A stretch of 6,798 nucleotides of DNA from NCBI GenBank assembly GCA_031258755.1, contig JAIRMK010000007.1, forward strand, positions 1 through 6,798. The letters run 5' to 3'. Shown piece by piece: positions 1 to 5,776 of this stretch (its first letter is position 1; every line of letters starts with the position of its first letter). The notes beneath the pieces were generated by a model, which did not search any database, was not told the DNA's origin, and saw only the letters and a list, made by a program, of their open reading frames with translations. A program made the position numbers and the translations under genes. This DNA comes from Prevotellaceae bacterium. GTDB taxonomy: Bacteria > Bacteroidota > Bacteroidia > Bacteroidales > UBA932.

Positions 1-749
1 GCATGGACAAGGAAATCGGAAAAGTGATGCGCACGCTTGAAAAATCGGGCGAATTAGACAATACCCTCGTCCTGTTCTTGGTAGATAATGGTTGCAGCAA
101 TGAAAGTCCCCAATTCTTCTCGGCGGGCGAAAACGACCGGCCGGCCGAGTTGCGCAACGGCGACCCCGTGATTTATCCCAAACATAAAGAAGCCCTGCCC
201 GGTACACAAAATGTGTGGTCGGGTGTCGGCGCCAAATGGGCGAACGTGGCTAATACGCCATTTCGCTTCTGGAAAGCCCTCATGTATGAAGGCGGCATTT
301 GCACGCCGGCTATTGCCCACTGGCCTGCCGGGATGAAAGCCAAAAAAGGCGCTGTCACGGACGAACCTTGCCACGTCATGGATATTATGGCTACCTGCAT
401 TGACGTATCCGGCGCTCAATATCCGGATACATACAAAGGTAATACGATCATCCCGCTGGAGGGCGTCAGCTTCCTGCCGGTCTTGCAAGCAGGCAAATGT
501 GACAAACGCCATGATCTGCTCGGATTTGAGCATTTCCGGGAAAAGGCGCTGATAAGCAACGATAAATGGAAAATCGTGCAACGCCCCAGAAAGGATACCT
601 GGGAACTTTATAACCTGAATACCGACCGTACGGAACTGCATGACCTGTCGGGTCAGTATCCGGAAAAATTAGCGGAAATGGTCGGGAAATATGCGGAATG
701 GGCGAAAGGATGTATGGTTATTCCATCGCCCGATGAACGTATGAAATAA
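1..749 (+). CDS. Sulfatase (arylsulfatase-type, family S1), C-terminal part; 5' end outside window
   Basis: Hydrolyses sulfate esters, here probably on a glycan in the periplasm. The visible 248 residues begin inside the protein: the ATG at position 3 encodes the internal sulfatase stretch MDKEIGKVMRTLE, not a start. It leads into DNTLVLFLVDNG, where Asp28-Asn29 match the C-terminal pair of metal ligands of the alkaline-phosphatase-like fold. Next comes WANVANTPFRFWKALMYEGG (residues 79-98), with Lys91 at the usual sulfate-contacting lysine, then TPAIAHWPAG. The C-terminal subdomain includes DKWKIVQ and WELYNLNTDRTELHDL (residues 200-215), typical of arylsulfatases. The Cys/Ser-x-Pro-x-Arg site that becomes formylglycine, and any signal peptide, lie upstream of the window, so activity cannot be confirmed. 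Only 16 nt separate it from the following GH43 gene, so it is probably the first visible gene of that operon. The family call is secure; the substrate is unknown. Confidence 0.93.
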   Translation, partial: MDKEIGKVMRTLEKSGELDNTLVLFLVDNGCSNESPQFFSAGENDRPAELRNGDPVIYPKHKEALPGTQNVWSGVGAKWANVANTPFRFWKALMYEGGICTPAIAHWPAGMKAKKGAVTDEPCHVMDIMATCIDVSGAQYPDTYKGNTIIPLEGVSFLPVLQAGKCDKRHDLLGFEHFREKALISNDKWKIVQRPRKDTWELYNLNTDRTELHDLSGQYPEKLAEMVGKYAEWAKGCMVIPSPDERMK

Positions 750-765
750 ATCGTGCAATAATAAA

Positions 766-1848
766 ATGAAATTACAACCCATCACAAACATTTTGCGGGC
801 TGTGGGCGCCCTGCTGATAGCGGGAATTGTGGCTTGCTCGTTTACGCAAAAACCACCCACCGATTACACTACATCATCCCATACGGGAGATGTGAACGAA
901 ACAATTTACCACAACCCCATTCTGGAGAAAAGCACGCCCGACCCCACCGTTATTCGCGTGCCCGACGGCAGTTTTTACCTCTATGCCACGGAAGACGTCC
1001 GCAATATCCCGATATACCGTTCCACCGACCTTGTGCACTGGGACTTTGTAGGCACGGCCTTTACCAACGAAACGCGCCCCAACTTCGAGCCGAAAGGCGG
1101 GCTGTGGGCGCCCGACATTAATTACATCAACGGAAAGTATGTGCTCTACTATTCCATGTCGGTATGGGGTTGCAACGGAACATGCGGCATTGGCGTGGCT
1201 GTGGCCGACGCACCACAGGGGCCATTTACAGATAAAGGCGCGTTATTCCAAAGCAATACGATAGGCGTGCAGAACTCTATCGACCAGTTCTATTTCGAGG
1301 ACGGCGGAAAGAAATATCTGTTCTGGGGCAGTTTTTGCGGAATTTATGGCGTCGAGTTGGAAGACGACGGCCTGAGCCTGAAACCCGGTACAGAGAAAAT
1401 CCGTATTGCCGGCCGGCTCACAGAAACCTTCGACAGCCAGGGCACCGAAGGAACATATATCCACAAACGAAACAAGTATTACTACTATTTCGGCTCGACA
1501 GGCACTTGCTGCGAAGGAGCAAACAGCACATACCGCGTAGTGGTCGGCCGGTCGGAAAGCCTGTTCGGCCCTTACCTGGCTAAAGACGGCCGGTCGCTAT
1601 TCGACAATCACTACGAAACCGTGCTGCACGGCAATGCCGTCTTTGCAGGCCCCGGGCACAATGCCGAAATCGTCACCGACGACGAGGGCAACGACTGGCT
1701 TCTCTATCATGCCTACCTGCGGAGTAATCCCAAATGGGGACGAACGCTCTGCATGGATAAAATCGTGTGGACGGATGGCTGGCCGGCGGTGGCGGGGCTC
1801 GAGCCTTCGTCTGAAGCCCCGATACCGGTGTTCAATAACATGAAATGA
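766..1848 (+). CDS. GH43 glycoside hydrolase lipoprotein, arabinanase-like
   Basis: A five-bladed beta-propeller glycosidase predicted to act on arabinose-containing (or xylose-containing) glycans. The 360-residue product has a lipoprotein signal peptide: a hydrophobic stretch at about 13-23 and a lipobox Ile-Val-Ala-Cys24. The GH43 catalytic triad is readable: general base Asp59 in STPDPTVIR, pKa-modulating Asp173 in NSIDQFYFEDGGKKYLFWGSF, and general acid Glu228 in GTEGTYI. His298 in GPGHNAEIV matches the conserved histidine near the catalytic centre. GLWAPDI (112-118) is the usual aromatic blade motif. The stretch from Ser244 (STGTCCEGANSTYRVVVGRS, then GPY) closely resembles arabinan endo-1,5-alpha-L-arabinanases, hence the tentative subgroup. 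Mature Cys24 is followed by Ser-Phe-Thr, without an acidic export motif, so it is probably periplasm-facing. The leader before ATG is AT-rich with no Shine-Dalgarno. Its TGA lies 1 nt before the next GH43 gene. The exact linkage cleaved is not proven; beta-xylosidase or arabinofuranosidase activity remains possible. Confidence 0.9.
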   Translation: MKLQPITNILRAVGALLIAGIVACSFTQKPPTDYTTSSHTGDVNETIYHNPILEKSTPDPTVIRVPDGSFYLYATEDVRNIPIYRSTDLVHWDFVGTAFTNETRPNFEPKGGLWAPDINYINGKYVLYYSMSVWGCNGTCGIGVAVADAPQGPFTDKGALFQSNTIGVQNSIDQFYFEDGGKKYLFWGSFCGIYGVELEDDGLSLKPGTEKIRIAGRLTETFDSQGTEGTYIHKRNKYYYYFGSTGTCCEGANSTYRVVVGRSESLFGPYLAKDGRSLFDNHYETVLHGNAVFAGPGHNAEIVTDDEGNDWLLYHAYLRSNPKWGRTLCMDKIVWTDGWPAVAGLEPSSEAPIPVFNNMK

Positions 1849-1849
1849 G

Positions 1850-2812
1850 ATGAAAAAACTAATTATTATCCTGAGCCTGTGTACTACTGTTTGCGCTTGT
1901 GCGGCTTGCGGTAAAGAAGAACAGGGCAAACCTGATGAGAAAACAACGCTTGTCCCATACGGCGATCCGTTTATCCTTTTATATGAAAATACTTATTATG
2001 CCTATGGCACGAAAGCTGAAAACGGCATAACTGTCCTTACATCCGGCGATCTTCAAACGTGGAATATTCCCGAAAATCCGCTGGCGCTGGATAAAAAAGA
2101 TGTGTGGGCCGACCGGTGGTTTTGGGCGCCGGAAGTATATCACATCAACGGTAAATTCTATATGTATTATTCGGCCGACGAGCATATCTGTGTCGCTACA
2201 AGCGATAGCCCCTTAGGCTCATTTACGCAGGAAATCCAAGAGCCGATGATTGCCGACGAAAAATGTATTGACAACTCTCTGTTTATCGACGACGACGGAA
2301 AAGCCTATTTGTTTTTCGACCGTTTCAATGACGGATTGAATATCTGGGTGGCTGAACTCGAAGACAACCTGCTGGAGATTAAAGAAGAAACCATGCAAAA
2401 ATGCATTCATGTTTCTCAGGCATGGGAAAAAATTTGGCCAAGGGTTAACGAAGGATCATTTGTAACCAAACACAATGGCGTTTACTACATGACTTACTCC
2501 GCCAACAGCTATGAAAGTCCTTATTACGGTATTGGAGTAGCTACGGCTACAAATGTGAAAGGCCCCTGGACGAAATACGGACACAATCCAATTTACCAAA
2601 ATGTGGGGGAATTGACCGGTATCGGGCACAGCGCGATGTTTACCGATAAAGAAGGTAAATTGCGTATCGTTTTTCATTCGCATCACTCCAAAACAGAAAT
2701 ACATCCGCGCACGATGCACATCAGCAAAGTGTATTTTCAAACGCAGGGAGAAAACGAAATCATGGTCATTGATCCGGATTATATGACGCCTGTCCTGAAG
2801 ATTAAGAATTGA
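1850..2812 (+). CDS. GH43 glycoside hydrolase lipoprotein, likely surface-exposed
   Basis: A second, clearly different GH43 enzyme of 320 residues. Triad candidates are Asp39 in YGDPFIL, Asp141 in CIDNSLFIDDDG, and Glu201 in VNEGSFV; His260 in GIGHSAMF is the propeller-centre histidine. FWAPEVYHINGKFYMYYSA (91-109) and the GPW motif (238-240) are standard GH43 blade features. It starts with a Lys-Lys/hydrophobic signal peptide rich in cysteines; the best lipobox is Cys-Ala-Ala-Cys20, with Val-Cys-Ala-Cys17 an alternative. If Cys20 is lipidated, the mature end Cys-Gly-Lys-Glu-Glu resembles the Lys-(Asp/Glu)2 lipoprotein export signal of Bacteroidota, suggesting an outer-surface location. The start codon lies 1 nt after the upstream stop, so translation is probably coupled. 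Likely activities are alpha-L-arabinofuranosidase, beta-xylosidase or a related exo-activity; the family alone does not decide. Sampled DNA is less GC-rich than in the preceding gene, arguing against a recent tandem duplication. Confidence 0.9.
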   Translation: MKKLIIILSLCTTVCACAACGKEEQGKPDEKTTLVPYGDPFILLYENTYYAYGTKAENGITVLTSGDLQTWNIPENPLALDKKDVWADRWFWAPEVYHINGKFYMYYSADEHICVATSDSPLGSFTQEIQEPMIADEKCIDNSLFIDDDGKAYLFFDRFNDGLNIWVAELEDNLLEIKEETMQKCIHVSQAWEKIWPRVNEGSFVTKHNGVYYMTYSANSYESPYYGIGVATATNVKGPWTKYGHNPIYQNVGELTGIGHSAMFTDKEGKLRIVFHSHHSKTEIHPRTMHISKVYFQTQGENEIMVIDPDYMTPVLKIKN

Positions 2813-2851
2813 AAGAAAAAACATTTATATCAACTATTTAACTTTTTTATC

Positions 2852-4663
2852 ATGAGAAAGAATTTTTTACTTATCGGGCTATTGGTTTTATTAGCATCTA
2901 ACGTTTCTGGGCAATGGAAACCCGCCGGGGACAAAATAAAGACGAAGTGGGCAGACGAAGTCAATCCCGCAAAGGTATTGCCCGAATATCCGAGGCCGAT
3001 TATGGAACGCCCGGAGTGGCAAAACCTGAATGGGCTTTGGGAATATGCTATTTTACCTGCAGGTCGGGCAGAACCCGGCACGTTCGACGGTAAAATATTG
3101 GTGCCGTTTGCCGTTGAATCCAGCCTTTCCGGCGTGCAAAAAGAAGTAGGTGGAAACAATGAGCTATGGTATAAAAGAACGTTTACCATACCGCCCGCAT
3201 GGAAAAATAAAAGTATTCTGTTGCATTTCGGCGCCGTGGATTGGAAAGCCGATGTGTATATCAACGACGTTAAAGTCGGCAGCCACACCGGCGGATACAC
3301 GCCTTTTTATTTCGACATTACGCCTTTCCTGAAATCGGGCGAACAAAAATTAGTGGTCAAAGTCTGGGATGGCACGGATAAGGGCTACCAACCTCGCGGA
3401 AAACAAGTCAGCAAGCCGGAGGGAATTTGGTACACGTCGGTTACCGGTATCTGGCAAACCGTTTGGCTGGAGCCGGTGAATGAACAACACATTGCCGCCG
3501 TCAAAACCGTTCCCGACATCGACAAAGGCCGCCTGTCCGTTCAGGTGGACGCAACAGCCGCCCACGCTTCCGACGTTGTGGAGGTGAAAATAACCGAAAG
3601 CGGAACACTTGTCGCATCAGCCAAAGCCGTTGCCTCACAGCAGTTGGAACTATATATCCCGAACGCCAAACTTTGGTCGCCCGAATCGCCTTTCCTCTAC
3701 GATGTGGAAATCGGCTTGTACCATAAGGGAAAATTGACAGACAAGGTGAAAAGCTATATGGCGATGCGGAAAATAGCTGCAAAACAGGATGAAAACGGCA
3801 TTGTTCGCCTGCAATTGAACAACAAGGATTATTTCCAACTTGGTCCTCTCGACCAGGGTTGGTGGCCTGATGGCCTCTACACCGCCCCCAGCGACGAAGC
3901 GCTGTTGTATGATATTCAAAAAACGAAAGATTTCGGGTTTAACATGATACGCAAACACGTGAAGGTGGAGCCTGCCCGCTGGTACACGCATTGCGACCGC
4001 CTCGGGATGCTCGTATGGCAAGATATGCCGAGCGGCGGAAATTCTCCGCAATGGCAGATGCACCAGTTCTTCAACGGCAAGGAAGCCGTACGCTCGCCCG
4101 AATCCGAAGCGAATTTCCGCCAGGAGTGGAAAGAAATTATCGACTTCCTGAAGCCTAACCCCTGCGTGGTGGTGTGGGTGCCGTTCAATGAGGCATGGGG
4201 ACAGTTCAAGTCTGTGGAAATCGCGACATGGACGAAAAGCTACGATCCGTCGCGGCTTGTTAACCCCGCCAGCGGCGGCAATCACTACCTTGAGGCAGGC
4301 GATATTCTTGATGTCCACCATTACCCCAATCCTATAATTACATTGCTCAACACCAAAAAGGCGAATGTGCTGGGCGAATACGGCGGTATCGGACTGGCGC
4401 TGGAAGGACACCTGTGGCAACCTGACAAGAATTGGGGATACGTGCAATTTAAGACCTCGAAGGAAGTTACCGATGAATATGTCAAATTTATCGAGCAACT
4501 GAAAGAAACTGTCGGCCGCGGATACTCGGCAGCCGTTTATACCCAAACCACCGACGTGGAGGGGGAAGTCAACGGACTGATTACCTACGACCGGAAAGTA
4601 ATCAAATTAGAGGAAGCGCGGGTAAAGAAAATCAACCGGGAGCTATGCCGCGTGTTTGAGTAG
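2852..4663 (+). CDS. GH2 glycoside hydrolase, secreted (beta-galactosidase/beta-glucuronidase superfamily)
   Basis: A retaining exo-beta-glycosidase predicted to remove a terminal beta-linked sugar in the periplasm. The 603 residues hold a Sec signal peptide (about 1-20, likely cleavage Val-Ser-Gly|Gln21), a jelly-roll sugar-binding domain (about 45-208, with RPEWQNLNGLWEY and the ELWYKRTF motif), an Ig-like domain (about 210-308) and a TIM barrel (about 315-600). The acid/base is Glu447 in VVVWVPFNEAWG and the nucleophile Glu509 in NVLGEYGG. FGFNMIRKHVKVEP and LGMLVWQDMPS are standard barrel motifs. The usual G-x-N-x-H-E loop at the barrel entrance is replaced by LGPLDQGWWPDGLYTAPSD (330-348), so neither LacZ nor GusA specificity should be assumed. 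Length equals a minimal three-domain GH2 without C-terminal additions. The 39-nt leader is AT-rich with no Shine-Dalgarno and no convincing promoter, so it probably belongs to the same operon as the GH43 genes. The substrate could be a galactoside, an arabinopyranoside or another beta-glycoside. Confidence 0.93.
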   Translation: MRKNFLLIGLLVLLASNVSGQWKPAGDKIKTKWADEVNPAKVLPEYPRPIMERPEWQNLNGLWEYAILPAGRAEPGTFDGKILVPFAVESSLSGVQKEVGGNNELWYKRTFTIPPAWKNKSILLHFGAVDWKADVYINDVKVGSHTGGYTPFYFDITPFLKSGEQKLVVKVWDGTDKGYQPRGKQVSKPEGIWYTSVTGIWQTVWLEPVNEQHIAAVKTVPDIDKGRLSVQVDATAAHASDVVEVKITESGTLVASAKAVASQQLELYIPNAKLWSPESPFLYDVEIGLYHKGKLTDKVKSYMAMRKIAAKQDENGIVRLQLNNKDYFQLGPLDQGWWPDGLYTAPSDEALLYDIQKTKDFGFNMIRKHVKVEPARWYTHCDRLGMLVWQDMPSGGNSPQWQMHQFFNGKEAVRSPESEANFRQEWKEIIDFLKPNPCVVVWVPFNEAWGQFKSVEIATWTKSYDPSRLVNPASGGNHYLEAGDILDVHHYPNPIITLLNTKKANVLGEYGGIGLALEGHLWQPDKNWGYVQFKTSKEVTDEYVKFIEQLKETVGRGYSAAVYTQTTDVEGEVNGLITYDRKVIKLEEARVKKINRELCRVFE

Positions 4664-4690
4664 GAAAACAAACTACTGACATGATTTTTA

Positions 4691-4727
4691 TTTGCTAAAT
4701 TTCGTACCTTTGTCTTAATTTAGCAAA
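4691..4727. repeat. Perfect 11-bp inverted repeat centred on the nuclease-gene promoter (candidate operator)
   Basis: The left arm TTTGCTAAATT (4691-4701) and right arm AATTTAGCAAA (4717-4727) are exact reverse complements separated by 15 nt. The -7 box lies in the spacer and the symmetry centre is at 4709, inside that box. No T-run follows either arm on either strand, so it does not look like a terminator. A dyad placed like this commonly binds a dimeric repressor; that role is inferred, and no regulator gene is visible nearby. In a read-through transcript from the GH2 gene it could instead form a hairpin ahead of the nuclease start codon. Confidence 0.65.
4705..4712 (+). promoter_or_regulatory. 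Candidate Bacteroidota promoter -7 box (TACCTTTG)
   Basis: TACCTTTG matches the TAnnTTTG consensus of the Bacteroidota primary sigma factor exactly. It lies 28 nt upstream of the nuclease ATG, giving a predicted transcription start near 4718-4721 and a leader of about 20 nt. The -33 element is weak: the nearest TTTG (4691-4694) is too close at 10 nt, and the normally spaced positions around 4681-4685 read ATGAT. The gene may therefore be weakly expressed or activator-dependent. Confidence 0.6.
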
Positions 4728-4729
4728 AT

Positions 4730-4734
4730 AAGGA
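4730..4734 (+). promoter_or_regulatory. Shine-Dalgarno-like ribosome binding site (AAGGA)
   Basis: AAGGA sits 6 nt before the ATG at 4741 and supports that start. The other visible starts in the window (766, 1850, 2852) have no such element, as is usual in Bacteroidota, so its presence sets this gene apart from its neighbours. Confidence 0.5.
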
Positions 4735-4740
4735 TATAAA

Positions 4741-5751
4741 ATGAACGAGGATAATACATTATCGAAAAACAACGATAATATAATCTATGGTCAGATAAAA
4801 GAAATTTTGACCACGGCGAGAGCAAAGGCATATTCGGCCGTCAATTTTGCTATGGTTGAGGCATATTGGCTCATAGGAAAACAGATTGTAGAGGCACAGG
4901 CGGGCAACGAGCGGGCCGGGTACGGGACACAGTTGTTGAAGTACCTGTCGGAACAACTCACACACGACTTTGGGAAAGGATTTGACGAAAGTAATCTTCG
5001 CTATATCAGGCAATTTTACTTAACTTTTCAAAATTGTGACACACTGCGCCACGAATTGAATTGGTCGCATTACAGAAAAATAATGAAAGTGGAAAATGAG
5101 AAAGCCCGCAATTTCTACATAGACGAGTGTATAAAATCGAATTGGAGCACCCGCCAACTTGAAAGACAAATCAACACGCATTTCTATGAAAGGTTATTGT
5201 CGAGCCAAAACAAAGAAGCCGTTTCTGCCGAAATTCAAAAAACAGTTGAACCTCCCGACCCGAAAGATTTTATCCGTAATCCGTATATTTTGGATTTTTT
5301 GGATGTAAAGCCCTCGCATGATTTGTACGAAAAAGATTTGGAAACAGCTGTTATCAATCATTTGCAAGCATTTCTTTTGGAAATGGGCAGAGGATTTTCC
5401 TTTGTTGCCCGCCAAAAACGCATTTCGTTTGACGGTAGAGATTTCTATATTGATTTGGTGTTTTATCACTATGTGCTCAAATGTTTTGTTCTTCTCGACT
5501 TAAAAATGGGTGATTTAACGCATCAGGATTTAGGCCAAATGCAAATGTATGTAAACTATTACACCCGTGAAATGATGAATAACGGCGATAACCCGCCCAT
5601 TGGCATTGTTCTTTGCGCCGACAAAAGCGAGGCGATTGTCCGTTATACGCTTGCGGAAGACAACAAACAGGTTTTCGCCTCAAAATATATGCTCTATCTG
5701 CCCACTGAGCAAGAATTGAAAAATGAAATTTTTTCAGTTGTAAATAATTAA
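4741..5751 (+). CDS. PDDEXK nuclease family protein, YhcG/DUF1016 type
   Basis: A predicted cytoplasmic DNA-acting protein of the YhcG family (336 residues, full length for the family). The N-terminal helical DUF1016 domain (about 15-155) shows AYWLIGKQIVEAQ, YGTQLLKYLSEQL and FDESNLRYIRQFY, then LNWSHYRKIMKVENEKARNFY and WSTRQLERQI. The C-terminal restriction-endonuclease-like domain (about 175-325) holds Glu201 in EKDLETAVINHL, GFSFVARQKR, Asp238 in FYIDLVFYH, and Asp253-x-Lys255 in LLDLKMG, followed by HQDLGQMQMYVNYY. Asp238 and Asp253-Leu-Lys form the expected metal/catalytic core, so it appears intact. Family members often sit in or near restriction-modification and other accessory loci; a precise function is not established to my knowledge. 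Here it stands alone, with its own promoter, a dyad over that promoter and a Shine-Dalgarno-like site. Sampled stretches are markedly AT-rich (one 60-nt line near 5281 is 20/60 G+C) compared with carB and the first GH43 gene, which suggests horizontal acquisition. Confidence 0.9.
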   Translation: MNEDNTLSKNNDNIIYGQIKEILTTARAKAYSAVNFAMVEAYWLIGKQIVEAQAGNERAGYGTQLLKYLSEQLTHDFGKGFDESNLRYIRQFYLTFQNCDTLRHELNWSHYRKIMKVENEKARNFYIDECIKSNWSTRQLERQINTHFYERLLSSQNKEAVSAEIQKTVEPPDPKDFIRNPYILDFLDVKPSHDLYEKDLETAVINHLQAFLLEMGRGFSFVARQKRISFDGRDFYIDLVFYHYVLKCFVLLDLKMGDLTHQDLGQMQMYVNYYTREMMNNGDNPPIGIVLCADKSEAIVRYTLAEDNKQVFASKYMLYLPTEQELKNEIFSVVNN

Positions 5752-5776
5752 GATGACTATATGCTAAAAAAACATA

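Larger units (their letters stand above)
1..4663 (+). other. Operon-like block: distal part of a polysaccharide utilisation locus
   Basis: Four same-strand genes (sulfatase, GH43, GH43, GH2) are separated by only 16, 1 and 39 nt, and at least the last three encode signal peptides. Such clusters are typical of Bacteroidota loci dedicated to one glycan. SusC/SusD transporters, the regulator and the sulfatase-maturing enzyme are not in this window, so assignment as a locus is an inference from spacing and gene content. No intrinsic terminator is visible after the GH2 stop. Confidence 0.7.

Noticed and set aside
3..5. ATG at position 3 as a true start of a short sulfatase
   Set aside because: It encodes an internal conserved methionine of the sulfatase fold; the formylglycine site and signal peptide must lie upstream, outside the window.
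54..641. Minus-strand open frame of 195 codons opposite the sulfatase
   Set aside because: The sense strand encodes unmistakable sulfatase motifs over the same span; the antisense product shows no family features.
766..2812. Recent tandem duplication of one GH43 gene
   Set aside because: The two proteins share only family motifs, differ in length and in the sequence around each catalytic residue, and their sampled DNA composition differs.
2813..2851. Separate promoter for the GH2 gene
   Set aside because: The 39-nt gap is AT-rich but contains no TAnnTTTG box; operon read-through is simpler.
3650..4546. Long open frame on the minus strand opposite the GH2 barrel (298 codons)
   Set aside because: It lies wholly inside the GH2 gene, has no recognisable domain, and its composition is that of an antisense shadow.
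4691..4727. Inverted repeat read as an intrinsic terminator for the GH2 operon
   Set aside because: The stem is AT-rich and not followed by a T-run on either strand, and its loop contains an exact promoter -7 box.
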